A stretch of DNA of 64,000 nt, taken from Phascolarctobacterium sp. (GTDB taxonomy: Bacteria; Bacillota; Negativicutes; Acidaminococcales; Acidaminococcaceae). Position 1 is the stretch's first letter; the number at the start of each line of letters is the position of its first letter. Under the pieces are notes generated by a model. It was given only the letters and a program-made list of their open reading frames with translations. It had not been told where the DNA came from and did not search any database. The position numbers were made by a program, and so were the translations under genes. The stretch is taken from contig JAUNIS010000006.1 in the NCBI GenBank assembly GCA_030523325.1, positions 1-64,000 of the forward strand, in the 5' to 3' direction. Positions 18,543 to 28,247 of the stretch are shown one piece after another.

Positions 18543-19859
18543 TCAACCCTCCTGATTTTTTTCATTTTTGCTTTGAGCCACTAGGGCAAATGCTCTGTCA
18601 GCAGCAAGTAAAGTCTTCTCAATTTCTTCTGGTCCATGCATCAAAGAAACAAAATTAGTTTCAAATTGAGAAGGCGGCAAGTAAATTCCATTTTCCAACA
18701 TGGCGTGGAAATAAATTTTGAAAGCATCTAAATCGCAAGCGCATGCAGAATCAAAATCGGTTACAGGTTTATCGCTGAAGAAAACGGTAAACATAGAGCC
18801 AAGACGATGAATTTGTACAGGTACGTTGTATTTAGCCGCTGCTTTTTCTAAGCCACCGGTTAAAATTGCCGTCATACTTTCGACGCGAGCACACACATCG
18901 TTATCTAAAATATAATTAAGAGCAGCAATACCAGCTGCCATAGCAAGCGGATTACCACTTAATGTGCCAGCTTGATACATGGGACCAGCAGGCGAAACCA
19001 TTTGCATAATTTCTTTTTTACCGCCATAAGCCGCTACAGGAAGACCTGCACCAATTACTTTGCCAAGGCAGGTAATATCGGGATCAATGTCAAACAAAGC
19101 TTGACTGCCTCCTTGAGATGCACGGAAGCCAGACATAACTTCATCGCAGATAAAAAGTGCGCCATATTTTTTCGTTAAGCCTTGCACAAATTCAAGGAAA
19201 CCTTCTTTAGGAGGAACTAGGCCCATATTACCAGGAGTCGGTTCTAAAATTACGCCAGCAATTTCTTTGCCTCTTTCGACAAAAACTTTTTCTAAAGCAG
19301 CTTCATCGTTAAAGGGCACGGTAATCGTTGTGCTTGCAACTGCAAGAGGAACACCCGGGCTATCGGGTACGCCTAAAGTCGTTGCACCACTGCCAGCTTT
19401 AACAAGCAAGCTATCGTGATGACCATGATAACAGCCGATAAATTTTACAATGCAATCCCTTCCCGTGTAAGCACGAGCCAAACGCAAAGCACTCATAGTT
19501 GCTTCCGTGCCAGAATTTACCATGCGAACCATATCCATGGAAGGCATGAATTTTAAAACTAATTTAGCAAGCTCAACCTCGCCAACAGTTGGGGCCCCGT
19601 AACTCGTACCTTTTTCACAAGCCTTTTGGATTGCATCAGTAACAACCTCGTGAGCATGACCTAAAAGCAATGGGCCATAACTCAAAACATAGTCGATATA
19701 TTCATTGCCGTCGATATCGTAAATCTTTGCTCCCTGGCCTCCATCGATAAAGGGAGGCACCCCGCCAACAGAACGGAAGGAACGCACAGGAGAATTTACG
19801 CCACCAGGAATTACTTCCTTAGCTTCTGCAAAAACGGAAGTAGACTTATTTAAATTCAT
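18543..19859 (-). CDS. hemL: Glutamate-1-semialdehyde 2,1-aminomutase
   Basis: A 438-residue PLP enzyme converting glutamate-1-semialdehyde to 5-aminolevulinate, step two of the C5 pathway. It shows GGVNSPVRSF near the N-terminus, the substrate loop GSGATTLGVPDSPGVP, DEVMSGFR, and the PLP-lysine motif LGKVIGAGLP. The longer frame runs back into hemB; ATG 19859 lies 23 bp after the hemB stop with a modest GGGG Shine-Dalgarno. Last heme gene of the operon. Confidence 0.96.
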   Translation of the reverse strand: MNLNKSTSVFAEAKEVIPGGVNSPVRSFRSVGGVPPFIDGGQGAKIYDIDGNEYIDYVLSYGPLLLGHAHEVVTDAIQKACEKGTSYGAPTVGEVELAKLVLKFMPSMDMVRMVNSGTEATMSALRLARAYTGRDCIVKFIGCYHGHHDSLLVKAGSGATTLGVPDSPGVPLAVASTTITVPFNDEAALEKVFVERGKEIAGVILEPTPGNMGLVPPKEGFLEFVQGLTKKYGALFICDEVMSGFRASQGGSQALFDIDPDITCLGKVIGAGLPVAAYGGKKEIMQMVSPAGPMYQAGTLSGNPLAMAAGIAALNYILDNDVCARVESMTAILTGGLEKAAAKYNVPVQIHRLGSMFTVFFSDKPVTDFDSACACDLDAFKIYFHAMLENGIYLPPSQFETNFVSLMHGPEEIEKTLLAADRAFALVAQSKNEKNQEG

Positions 19860-19881
19860 AATAACTTTACCCCACGAAATT

Positions 19882-20865
19882 TTATTCTTTGAGCCAACGC
19901 GCAACATCAAGTGCGTGGTAGGTAATGATCATTTTTGCACCCGCACGTTTGAAGCCGGTCATGGTTTCCATAACGATACGTTTTTCATCAATCCAGCCCC
20001 TTTGAGCTGCAGCCTTAACCATTGCATACTCGCCGCTAACATTATAAACGCAAAGTGGACGATTAAATGTTTCATGAACTCGTTGTACGATGTCGAGGAA
20101 GGCAAGAGCCGGTTTAACCATAACGATATCAGCACCCTCTTCGATATCGAGAGCAACCTCACGCAATGCTTCATCGCTATTAGCAGGATCTTCTTGATAG
20201 CCCTTGCGGTCGCCATGAGACGGAGCTGAATCGGCAGCAGCACGGAAAGGACCATAATATGCGCTAGCAAATTTTGCGCTGTAAGCCATAATAGGGATTT
20301 GGTAATAGCCAGCTCCATCTAATGCCTCACGAATTGCTTTGACATAGCCGTCCATCATATTAGATGGAGCAACCATATCCGCACCAGCTTCCACATGACT
20401 CAACGCAACCTTAGCGAGTAAGGGCAAGGTTTGATCATTTTCAACAGTGCAGCCATGTTCAAGAACTCCGCAATGACCATGAGAAGTATATTCACACATG
20501 CAGACATCAGTAATGATAACCATGTCAGGATAATTTGCTTTAATGATTTTGCAAGCTTGTTGCACGGGTTCGTTCATATCCCAAGCAGAAGAGCCAAGCT
20601 CGTCCTTATAAGAAGGAACGCCAAAGAGCAGCACCGCCGGAATACCAAGCTCGGCAGCTTCTTTAACAGGTTCTAAAACACGGTCAACAGACCAATGATA
20701 ATTTCCTGGCAAGGTTTCGATTTCATTTTTAATTCCTTCCCCAGGAACAACGAAGAGAGGATAAATTAAATCTTTTACATTTAAAGTTGTTTCACAAATC
20801 ATTGCGCGCAAATTAGCGGACGCACGCAAACGACGAGGACGATAAGTCGGGTAGCCAATGCTCAT
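19882..20865 (-). CDS. hemB: Porphobilinogen synthase (delta-aminolevulinic acid dehydratase), zinc type
   Basis: A 327-residue HemB condensing two 5-aminolevulinates to porphobilinogen. The zinc-type cysteine cluster [12 protein letters not shown] is present, and the Schiff-base lysines lie in [13 protein letters not shown] and [26 protein letters not shown] precedes the ATG. About 160 bp with hairpins separates it from cobA-hemD, so it might have partly separate expression. Zinc need links it functionally to znuABC. Confidence 0.97.
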   Translation of the reverse strand: MSIGYPTYRPRRLRASANLRAMICETTLNVKDLIYPLFVVPGEGIKNEIETLPGNYHWSVDRVLEPVKEAAELGIPAVLLFGVPSYKDELGSSAWDMNEPVQQACKIIKANYPDMVIITDVCMCEYTSHGHCGVLEHGCTVENDQTLPLLAKVALSHVEAGADMVAPSNMMDGYVKAIREALDGAGYYQIPIMAYSAKFASAYYGPFRAAADSAPSHGDRKGYQEDPANSDEALREVALDIEEGADIVMVKPALAFLDIVQRVHETFNRPLCVYNVSGEYAMVKAAAQRGWIDEKRIVMETMTGFKRAGAKMIITYHALDVARWLKE

Positions 20866-20919
20866 AATATATCTCCTTTATAAAGTTAGGAAGAGGATAA
20901 ATTAATTCGGATTTGAGGA

Positions 20920-21001
20920 AGTTTTTGCTTAGCAAAAACTTTTTATAAAAAAATTGCGTTACTCAGTAGTTCGAAAATAATTAGCAATGATTATTTTCGA
21001 A
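20920..21001. repeat. Two hairpins in the hemB upstream spacer
   Basis: AAGTTTTTGC/GCAAAAACTT (20920-20941) and TTCGAAAATAAT/ATTATTTTCGAA (20970-21001) are perfect stems. The first ends with a T run on the plus strand only. They could stabilise or attenuate the heme transcript between cobA-hemD and hemB. Confidence 0.55.
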
Positions 21002-21023
21002 ACTAAGATTTTAGCACTTAAGC

Positions 21024-22538
21024 TTATGCCTTGTAGTAACCTTTAATTGCTTTCACAAGTCCTTCAATAGTATATTGTTCAGCGTTGATGGATGCTTTGA
21101 AGCCTGCTTTATTTAAGGTTGCCTCAGTAACAGGACCGATGCAAGCAAGGGCAACCTTGTTTAAAAGCTCTTTGTCTTCACCAAGAGCTTCTAATAGATT
21201 AGTAACAGTTGACGAAGAGGTAAATGTTATGATAGATGCCTCGCCGCTAGCAAGCAATTCAACGAGTTCATCTTTGTTCTCACAATCGGCAACTGTCTCG
21301 TAAGCGGTTACAACATTAACCTCGCAACCAAGTACACGTAATTTTTCAGGCAGAACCTCGCGAGCAACCTTTGCTCGAGCAAGGAGAAGCTTGTCACCAA
21401 TACTAACTTGACTCGCCAAAGCCTCTGCAAGCTCCTCAGCCTTGTAGGCACTGGGAACTAGATCTGCCTTAATGCCGTAAGCTTTCAGTGCTTGCGCGGT
21501 CGCAGAACCAATGGCAGCAATTTTAACATTAGCAAGAGCACGAGAATCCTTACCGAAGGTTTCCATCCGCGCGAAGAAATATTCCACGCCATTGGCCGAA
21601 GTCAAGACAAGCCATTTGTAGTCGGAAATATTTTGTACGGCTTCGTCAATGGGACCATAATCAGAAGGCGGAACAATTTTTATTGCAGGAACTTCTACAA
21701 CCTTGGCTCCCTCAGCCTCGAGCTTTGCAGTTAAATCGCTTGCTTGTGCACGAGCACGAGTAACGATAACAGTTTTACCAAAGAGAGGTTTGTTGTCGAA
21801 CCATTGCAGCTGTTCGCGTAATTTGACAACCTCACCTACGAGGAAAATTGCAGGCGGCTTCAAATTATTTTTTCTTACGTCTTCAGCAGCCTTACCAAGA
21901 GTTGTAATCAAAGTACGTTGCTCAGGATGAGTGCCCCAACGAATTACGGCAGCTGGACAGTCAGCGCTGCGACCATTTGCGATGAGCTGACCAGAAATTT
22001 TTTCAATATTTTCTACGCCCATCAAGAAAACCAACGTATCGACTGATGTTGCAAGGCCGGACCAATTAATACCGGACTCGCCTTTTGTCGGATCCTCGTG
22101 ACCCGTTACAACTGCAAATGATGTAGCAACATGACGATGAGTTACAGGAATACCTGCGTATTCCGCAACGGCAATTGCCGATGTTACGCCCGGAACAAAT
22201 TCAAAAGGTAAGCCTGCTTCACGCAGCTCAATTGCTTCTTCGCCACCTCTACCAAATACAAAGGGGTCCCCGCCTTTTAAACGAGCAACGATTTTCCCTT
22301 CAGTAGCAAGCTTAACTAAAAGTTTATTAATATCTGGTTGACGCATCGCATGATTTGAGCTTGCCTTACCAACGTAAGTCATCTCTGCGTCCTTCCGAGC
22401 AAATGCTAAAATACGTGGGTCAGCCAAGCGATCATAAACGACTGCATCAGCAATTTCTAAACAATGTTTTGCCTTGAGACCAAGTAAACCTGGATCCCCA
22501 GGACCAGCACCAATTAAATATACTTTGCCTTTACCCAT
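21024..22538 (-). CDS. cobA-hemD: Fused uroporphyrinogen-III C-methyltransferase / uroporphyrinogen-III synthase
   Basis: A 504-residue fusion. Residues 1-about 245 are the SAM methyltransferase (GAGPGDPGLLG at the start, VYDRL, RLKGGDPFVFGRGGEE, GVTSAIAVAEYAGIP, VTGHEDPTK) that makes precorrin-2. Residues about 250-504 are HemD, closing hydroxymethylbilane to uroporphyrinogen III (VTRARAQ, LTSANGVEYF, ITFTSSSTVTNLLEAL). AAGGAGTGTGAATCC fixes ATG 22538, discarding 36 codons of the longest frame. The fusion is common in Clostridia and Negativicutes. It sits between hemC and hemB. Confidence 0.95.
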   Translation of the reverse strand: MGKGKVYLIGAGPGDPGLLGLKAKHCLEIADAVVYDRLADPRILAFARKDAEMTYVGKASSNHAMRQPDINKLLVKLATEGKIVARLKGGDPFVFGRGGEEAIELREAGLPFEFVPGVTSAIAVAEYAGIPVTHRHVATSFAVVTGHEDPTKGESGINWSGLATSVDTLVFLMGVENIEKISGQLIANGRSADCPAAVIRWGTHPEQRTLITTLGKAAEDVRKNNLKPPAIFLVGEVVKLREQLQWFDNKPLFGKTVIVTRARAQASDLTAKLEAEGAKVVEVPAIKIVPPSDYGPIDEAVQNISDYKWLVLTSANGVEYFFARMETFGKDSRALANVKIAAIGSATAQALKAYGIKADLVPSAYKAEELAEALASQVSIGDKLLLARAKVAREVLPEKLRVLGCEVNVVTAYETVADCENKDELVELLASGEASIITFTSSSTVTNLLEALGEDKELLNKVALACIGPVTEATLNKAGFKASINAEQYTIEGLVKAIKGYYKA

Positions 22539-22551
22539 GGATTCACACTCC

Positions 22552-23472
22552 TTATAAAATGCTAGCCAAAATTTCTTGGCCGCCTTCTTCGAGCATCTTC
22601 TTGCCAAGTGCTTGACCCAGCTCAATTGCATCGGATGCTTTACCATTTATAGTATCACGCAGAATTTTTTTGCCATCAAGCTCTGCGATGATTGCTTCGA
22701 TTTTAATTTCTCCGTTTAATACGTCAGCATGCACGCCAATAGGAACCTGACAGCCACCTTCTACGAGTCCTAAGAAAGCTCTCTCGGCATCCGTCGCTTG
22801 TTTTGTACCTTCATCATTTAAAAAGGCAAGCATCTCGCGAACTTCTTTATCAGCCTCGCGAGTCTCAATCGCCAGAGCTCCTTGTCCAACTGCCGGCAAG
22901 CAAACGGAGGGAGGAATTATTTCTTTAATTCTTGCGCCATAACCAAGTCGTTCGAGTCCAGCCGCCGCGAGAATGATGGCGTCCATTTGTCCTTCATCTA
23001 ATTTACGCAAGCGTGTATCAACATTGCCTCGTAAATCGACAACTTGAAGATCGCTACGAGCTGCTAAAAGCTGAGCCTTTCTTCTCAAGGAGGATGTGCC
23101 AAGCACTGCCCCCTGCGGTAGCTCTGCAAAGCCATTGTATTTGTTAGAGACAAAAGCGTCACCAACATTTGCTCGAGAAGTTATGGCTGTAAGACACAAG
23201 CCTTCAGGCAAAACCGTTGGCATGTCTTTTAAGCTATGCACTGCCAAATCAATAGTGCCGTCAATTAATTCTTGTTCAATTTCTTTAGTGAAAAGTCCTT
23301 TGCCGCCAATTTTTGCTAGAGGCACGTCTAAAATTCTGTCGCCCTTGGTAACAATTTTTTTCAGCACGACCTTGCAGTCAGGATATTCTTCACGCAGACG
23401 TGCTGCAATATAATTGGATTGCCAAAGTGCTAAAAGACTTTGTCTAGTCCCAATCGTCAATTTTGCTTTCAT
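22552..23472 (-). CDS. hemC: Hydroxymethylbilane synthase
   Basis: A 306-residue porphobilinogen deaminase. GTRQSLLALWQ opens it, VHSLKDMPT marks the active site, and the dipyrromethane cofactor cysteine lies in EGGCQVPIG. It polymerises four porphobilinogens. ATG 23472, two codons inside the longest frame, has GGGGAGG upstream. It overlaps the end of hemA by 29 bp, indicating coupled translation. Confidence 0.97.
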   Translation of the reverse strand: MKAKLTIGTRQSLLALWQSNYIAARLREEYPDCKVVLKKIVTKGDRILDVPLAKIGGKGLFTKEIEQELIDGTIDLAVHSLKDMPTVLPEGLCLTAITSRANVGDAFVSNKYNGFAELPQGAVLGTSSLRRKAQLLAARSDLQVVDLRGNVDTRLRKLDEGQMDAIILAAAGLERLGYGARIKEIIPPSVCLPAVGQGALAIETREADKEVREMLAFLNDEGTKQATDAERAFLGLVEGGCQVPIGVHADVLNGEIKIEAIIAELDGKKILRDTINGKASDAIELGQALGKKMLEEGGQEILASIL

Positions 23473-24748
23473 CACCAAATTCCTCCCCTTCTACATTTAA
23501 GAGGAAGAGATCTACCATCATCTTCCTATATTGTTCTTCTTCAGCAGTACCAGCTCTACTATTCATAGCAATCATTGGCTCTCGCAAAAATTTATGTTCA
23601 AGCTTTTGCGTCATAATATCGATGATATGTTTTTCTTCGTCAGTTAAGTTGGGAAGCTTGATGAACGCCTTCTTCAAAACCTTTTGACGCAAGAAATTCA
23701 TCTTGTCATGTAATTGCACCATAACGGGACGCATAGTGTAATAACGCAGACGTTCTTTGAGTTCTTCGATGGATTCTTCGATAATATGTTCAGCAGTCAG
23801 CGCCTCACTAGCACGGAAGGTTTTGTTCGTGTCAACAACACCTTCAAGGTCGTCGATATTATAAACAGTTACACCTTCTACATCGCTAAGAGCCGGATCA
23901 ATATCTCTAGGCACCGCTATATCAATCAACACCAACGGTCTTCCCTTTCTTTCAGGAAGTAAGGGACCAAGATTTTCCTTAGTCAAAACATAGTGAGGTG
24001 CACCAGTAGAGGAGATGATTATATCAGCCTTTGCTGCATGCTTAAACATTTCGCGATAGGGAATGACTGAGCCACCAAATTTATCAGCAAGTTCCTTAGC
24101 ATGATCGTAATTACGATTACTTACGATAATTGTTTTGGCGCCCTTGTCTAACAGATGTCTAGTGGTCAGTTCGCTCATATGACCTGCACCAACAACTAAA
24201 ATCTCTGCCTTGGACAAGTCGCCGAGAATTTCCATAGCTAAATCCACAGCCGCACTAGAAACGGACACGCTTGAAAAAGCAATACGGGTCTCGGTGCGAA
24301 CTCGTTTACCTACGGCGATTGCTTTATTCATAATTTGGTTCAGCATGTAACCCGTACTTTCGTTATTGCGAGCAAGTTGATAAGCAGCTTTAATTTGGCT
24401 CAGAATTTGTCCTTCTCCAATAATCAGGGAATCAAGACTTGCTGCAACTCTAAATAAATGACGCACACAATTGGTACCATTCAAATGATAAAAATAATCA
24501 GGATTGTAAGCTTCTCCAGCCATCTTAGCAAGCTGGTCCTTAAATAAGGGAATAGTTTTTTCTGGATTATCAATCACCATATAAATTTCCGTACGATTAC
24601 AGGTAGAGAGAATGATTGCTTCCCGAATTTCGTCGAAGCGACGCAAATTACCAAGAATATGTTTAATCCTATCCTCGGACAGATTAAAGCGTTCTCTCAC
24701 CTCAACGGGGGCCGTTTTGTGATTGAGACCTAAAACAGTCAACTGCAT
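23444..24748 (-). CDS. hemA: Glutamyl-tRNA reductase
   Basis: A 434-residue HemA, the committed step of the C5 pathway, reducing Glu-tRNA(Glu) to glutamate-1-semialdehyde. The N-terminal GLNHKTAPVEVRE, catalytic cysteine motif STCNRTEIY, ASLDSLIIGEGQILSQ and NADPH loop VVGAGHMSE are clear. It overlaps sirC by 47 bp in another frame; AAGGAG lies ten bases before ATG 24748. Confidence 0.97.
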   Translation of the reverse strand: MQLTVLGLNHKTAPVEVRERFNLSEDRIKHILGNLRRFDEIREAIILSTCNRTEIYMVIDNPEKTIPLFKDQLAKMAGEAYNPDYFYHLNGTNCVRHLFRVAASLDSLIIGEGQILSQIKAAYQLARNNESTGYMLNQIMNKAIAVGKRVRTETRIAFSSVSVSSAAVDLAMEILGDLSKAEILVVGAGHMSELTTRHLLDKGAKTIIVSNRNYDHAKELADKFGGSVIPYREMFKHAAKADIIISSTGAPHYVLTKENLGPLLPERKGRPLVLIDIAVPRDIDPALSDVEGVTVYNIDDLEGVVDTNKTFRASEALTAEHIIEESIEELKERLRYYTMRPVMVQLHDKMNFLRQKVLKKAFIKLPNLTDEEKHIIDIMTQKLEHKFLREPMIAMNSRAGTAEEEQYRKMMVDLFLLNVEGEEFGDESKIDDWD

Positions 24749-25358
24749 GTAAAAATTTCTCCTTTGCTAAAAGAGTTTTACCATCTTCTAATAATTGAAA
24801 AACGTCTTCGTTCAGAGCCTCGCGCCAAAATTTTGTGCGCTCTTCACTTGTGGAAGGAATATTTTTAATAGCTTTTCTTTGCTCCTTGAGGAAGGCGTTA
24901 AATTCCACGAAGCTTGCAGGTAATTTGCTAGCAAAATATGTTTTCAGTTTTCTTGTGAAGGCAGGCACCCCACCAGTTGCAATGCTAATGTGAATGTCAC
25001 CTTTGGTAAAGCTTGAGGGAACAGTAAAATTACTTAGCTCCGGCTCGGTAATATTATTTACGAGGCAAGGAGCATCAAGTGTAACCTGACGATTAATAGC
25101 AAAATCGTCCGTTGCCGCTACAACTAGAAAAGCACCTGTCAAATCCTGGACCGCATATTGCTTTTCTATTAAAGTAACCTTACCCTTGAAAGCAAGTATT
25201 TCTTCTGTAAAATTGGGCGCGATGACTGTGACACTTGCACCAGCGCTCGTGAGAGTTTTAAGTTTACGCAGAGCAACAACGCCGCCACCAATCAAGACGC
25301 ATTTCTTATTAGTAAGATTCAGCATCGCAGGATAAGTAAAATTATTTTCTTGTGTCAT
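24702..25358 (-). CDS. sirC: Precorrin-2 dehydrogenase / sirohydrochlorin ferrochelatase-type protein
   Basis: A 218-residue SirC/Met8-like protein. The NAD loop is LIGGGVVALRK (residues 22-32), followed by VAATDDFAINRQV, and TVPSSFTKGDIHISIATGGVPAFTRKLK marks the dimerisation part. It oxidises precorrin-2 to sirohydrochlorin; whether it also inserts iron cannot be seen. AGGAGGACGGCA precedes ATG 25358. First gene of the heme/siroheme operon. It supplies the substrate for the CbiK chelatases near 41 kb. Confidence 0.9.
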   Translation of the reverse strand: MTQENNFTYPAMLNLTNKKCVLIGGGVVALRKLKTLTSAGASVTVIAPNFTEEILAFKGKVTLIEKQYAVQDLTGAFLVVAATDDFAINRQVTLDAPCLVNNITEPELSNFTVPSSFTKGDIHISIATGGVPAFTRKLKTYFASKLPASFVEFNAFLKEQRKAIKNIPSTSEERTKFWREALNEDVFQLLEDGKTLLAKEKFLHAVDCFRSQSQNGPR

Positions 25359-25598
25359 TGCCGTCCTCCTACTTATAAAAAATTTTTACAAATGGCTAAA
25401 ATTACCTAATATATAATATTAACATAAACAGCAATTTTTTACAAAGATTTATAGTGGATATTAATTGATTTCTCGGATATTTTTAGCAATTTTTCCTCAT
25501 ATAATTAAAAACCTGATAAATTTAAATGAAATGTTTCCACAAAGACATTCCTTATTAGACCAAGTTTTTTCGAGCAGTACTATTAGGAATAAATTCGC

Positions 25599-25625
25599 AA
25601 AAAAAGGACCGCCCGAAGGCGATCC
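25599..25625 (-). terminator. Terminator of mnmA
   Basis: GGATCGCC/GGCGGTCC stem with a TTCG loop followed by TTTTTTT on the minus strand, just past the mnmA stop. Confidence 0.85.
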
Positions 25626-25630
25626 AAATT

Positions 25631-26698
25631 TTACATAATAATTCCTCCACCAACTACTACGTCTTCCTCGTACATAACTACGGATTGACCTTTAGTGATG
25701 GCTCGTTGTGGTTCGTCAAAAATAATTTCTAAAGTATCGTCGTCTAATTGACGCACGCTTGCTAACTGCTCCACATGATGATAACGAATTCTTGCTTTGA
25801 CACGCCGTACTCCTACAATACGCTCGCAGTCGATGAGATTGATATCTTTAGCGATAACTTTTGTCGTAAAAAGTCCTGCGTTATCCGTCAGCACAACTTC
25901 ATTTTTGGCTACGTTAATTTCTTTGACGTACATTGGTGCAGGCAGCGCAAGACCAAGTCCCTTACGTTGACCAACTGTATAATGAATGATTCCCTTATGC
26001 TTGCCTAAAACATTTCCTGCTTCATCCACGAAATTACCAGGAGCAAATTTTTTCTGGGTGCGTTTTTCAATGAACTCACTATAGCTTTCACCCTTGACGA
26101 AGCAAATGTCTTGGCTCTCGCTTTTATTTGCATTGACAAAGCCTTGGGATTCGGCTAGCTCGCGCACGTGCTCCTTGTTAGGCTCGTCACCTAAAGGAAA
26201 TTTAGCATGAGCAAGTTGTTCTTGTGTTAAGCAATACAGCACATAGCTTTGATCTTTTTTGGGATCTTCTGCCTTTAAAAGTAAGTAGCGACCTTTTGTC
26301 TCATCGTATTTAATGCGTACATAATGACCTGTAGCAACATATTTGCAGCCAAGCTCTTTGGCTTTTTGAAACAGATAACCAAATTTCATATAACGATTAC
26401 AAATAATGCAAGGATTGGGAGTGCGCCCTTCTTTATAATCTTGGATGAAACGGCCGATGACAATTTGACTGAACTCCTTGCGATAATCCGCCACGTAAAA
26501 AGGTATGCCGATTCTTGCAGCAACAGCTTCTGCATCCTTTAAGTCTTGCTCGCTGCCACATTTTGCGTCTTTATTCTTATGGTCCGCAAGCTTCATGGTG
26601 CAACCAACACATTCGTAACCCTTTTCTTGCATCAAGAGAGCTGTCACGGAAGAATCCACACCGCCGCTCATAGCAATTAAAACTTTTTCTTTATTCAT
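25631..26698 (-). CDS. mnmA: tRNA-specific 2-thiouridylase
   Basis: A 355-residue MnmA forming 2-thiouridine at U34 of Lys/Glu/Gln tRNAs. It has the PP-loop AMSGGVDSS near the start, the catalytic cysteines in NPCIICNRYMKFG and SQDICFV, and the GKHKGIIHYTVGQRKGLG stretch. GAGGT precedes ATG 26698; the nine extra codons of the longest frame lack a ribosome-binding site. It is divergent from gluQ, another tRNA-modification gene. Confidence 0.96.
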   Translation of the reverse strand: MNKEKVLIAMSGGVDSSVTALLMQEKGYECVGCTMKLADHKNKDAKCGSEQDLKDAEAVAARIGIPFYVADYRKEFSQIVIGRFIQDYKEGRTPNPCIICNRYMKFGYLFQKAKELGCKYVATGHYVRIKYDETKGRYLLLKAEDPKKDQSYVLYCLTQEQLAHAKFPLGDEPNKEHVRELAESQGFVNANKSESQDICFVKGESYSEFIEKRTQKKFAPGNFVDEAGNVLGKHKGIIHYTVGQRKGLGLALPAPMYVKEINVAKNEVVLTDNAGLFTTKVIAKDINLIDCERIVGVRRVKARIRYHHVEQLASVRQLDDDTLEIIFDEPQRAITKGQSVVMYEEDVVVGGGIIM

Positions 26699-26812
26699 AA
26701 GTCTAACCTCGTTAAACATTAACATTCTAAGATGATTCTACTACAAACAAATAAATAACACAAGAAGCTCATCTTGTGATACAATATATTGATGAATTAT
26801 CTTAGGAGAAAA

Positions 26813-27772
26813 ATGATGTCCTCAGCAGTAATTGGTCGCTTTGCACCAACTCCCAGCGGTTTTCTCCATCTTGGCAATGTATTTTGCAGTCTCTTAGCCT
26901 GGCTTTTCGCTAAAAGTCAGGGCGGAAAAATTGTTTTACGCATCGAAGACTTAGACCCTGCTCGTTGCTCAGTGGAAAAAGCTGATAGACTCGCGAAAGA
27001 TTTAGCATGGCTCGGTTTAAATTGGGACGAGGGAGCTTACGTAAGTAAAAATCACGAAGATTATTTTCAAAGCAATCGCTTTAGTATTTACCAAAAATAT
27101 TTTGCTCAGCTCGAAGCTAACGAAAATATTTATTCTTGCTTTTGTTCTCGCAATGAATTGCACGCAGCCAATGCGCCTCATTTAAGTGATGGTCGCTTCA
27201 TCTATGCCGGAACCTGTCGCAATTTATCATTGGCAGAGCGCCAAGAAAAAATGCAAATGCGTAAGCCAAGCTATCGCTTAAAGGTCAAGGACGAAGATAT
27301 TTCTTTCGTCGATGGTATTTACGGACGGATGACCTACAACCTTGCCAATGAAAGTGGCGACTTTATCGTCAGACGTAGCGATGGAGTTTATGCTTATCAG
27401 CTAGCTGTAGTCATTGACGATGCTCTCATGCATGTAAATCAAGTTGTGCGTGGCTCGGACCTTTTGAGTTCAACGGCCATGCAATTATACCTGTATGATC
27501 TGCTAGAACTTAAAGTACCAAGCTTTACCCACATTCCCCTCCTCGTTGCACCTGACGGTAGACGTTTAGCTAAGCGAGATGAAGACATGGAGCTTGATGT
27601 GCTCAGAAAAAAATTACAAGCTCCGGAAAAAATTATCGGCTGGCTTGCCTTTCTAGCTGGACAAATCCACAAATACGAGCCTTTAAAAGCCGAAGATCTT
27701 TTACACATCTTTGATCCAAAAAAAATTCCCCAAGCAAATATTATTGTTCCCCAGGAACTTTTGAACTTATAA
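26813..27772 (+). CDS. gluQ: Glutamyl-Q tRNA(Asp) synthetase
   Basis: A 319-residue truncated GluRS-like enzyme lacking the anticodon domain; it attaches glutamate to queuosine of tRNA(Asp). It has the HIGH-like PSGFLHLGN, the zinc ligands CFC (about 103-105) and the YxxxC group in FIYAGTC, and the KMSKS equivalent RLAKRDE. Start is the ATGATG at 26813/26816, five bases after GGAG. Ten bases separate it from the next small gene. Confidence 0.92.
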   Translation: MMSSAVIGRFAPTPSGFLHLGNVFCSLLAWLFAKSQGGKIVLRIEDLDPARCSVEKADRLAKDLAWLGLNWDEGAYVSKNHEDYFQSNRFSIYQKYFAQLEANENIYSCFCSRNELHAANAPHLSDGRFIYAGTCRNLSLAERQEKMQMRKPSYRLKVKDEDISFVDGIYGRMTYNLANESGDFIVRRSDGVYAYQLAVVIDDALMHVNQVVRGSDLLSSTAMQLYLYDLLELKVPSFTHIPLLVAPDGRRLAKRDEDMELDVLRKKLQAPEKIIGWLAFLAGQIHKYEPLKAEDLLHIFDPKKIPQANIIVPQELLNL

Positions 27773-27782
27773 GGAGGAAAAA

Positions 27783-28001
27783 ATGAAAGAATTATTAATG
27801 AAATGGAAAGTTAGCATGCTTTTCGTCCTAGCGGTCAGCATAATCGTTGGTATCTTAGGACAGGCTTATTTAGGTAATCGTTGGCTTGGTCTCATCGTTG
27901 CCCTGCCCTTATGTGCTCTCTACATTTACCAAACCTACCAAGCGGAAAAGCAAAACCATATCACTCAACACAGTAGAAAACACAAAAATAAATACAGATA
28001 A
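27783..28001 (+). CDS. Small two-helix membrane protein
   Basis: 72 residues: a short basic N-terminus, two hydrophobic segments (about 11-27 and 34-50) with GNRW between, and a very basic C-terminal tail (HSRKHKNKYR). AAGGAGGAAAAA precedes the ATG. Cotranscribed with gluQ and followed by a terminator. No family recognised. Confidence 0.65.
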   Translation: MKELLMKWKVSMLFVLAVSIIVGILGQAYLGNRWLGLIVALPLCALYIYQTYQAEKQNHITQHSRKHKNKYR

Positions 28002-28008
28002 TGTAAAA

Positions 28009-28045
28009 GGAGCTGAAACGCTTAGCGATTCAGCTCCAGATTTTT
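28009..28045. terminator. Bidirectional terminator after the gluQ unit
   Basis: GGAGCTGAA/TTCAGCTCC stem with an 11-base loop. The plus strand continues AGATTTTT and the minus strand continues TTTTAC, so it can end transcripts from both sides, including the noncoding unit at 28046-28276. Confidence 0.8.
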
Positions 28046-28188
28046 CTTCTTGCGCCCTTTCACGAGAGCAAAGCTCTCCAACGATTTTAATCGTTTCATG
28101 CACTTCCAAAAGTCCCCTCATTTGGCCACGCAGGCGACCCGCCTTATATTTTTATCTGATGGCGGTAAATTCTAGCGCAAGACTAAAT
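28046..28188 (-). ncRNA. Candidate noncoding unit read from the 28.25-kb promoter
   Basis: Beyond the early terminator the minus strand has short hairpins (ACGATT/AATCGT, GAGAGC/GCTCTC) and finishes at the 28009-28045 terminator. No frame has a good start; a plus-strand frame (28159-28275, 38 codons with a hydrophobic end) also lacks a ribosome-binding site. A regulatory RNA or decayed small toxin locus are both possible. Confidence 0.35.
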
Positions 28189-28237
28189 AAAAAAACAACA
28201 ATGACAGAGAGGCTCTTGCCTCACAACATCATTGTTG
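28189..28237 (-). terminator. Promoter-proximal terminator hairpin
   Basis: On the minus strand CAACAATGA/TCATTGTTG closes an inner GAGG/CCTC stem and is followed directly by TTTTTTT. It begins only a few bases after the predicted transcription start, so most transcripts would be about 50 nt. Confidence 0.75.
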
Positions 28238-28247
28238 CTATGCTTGT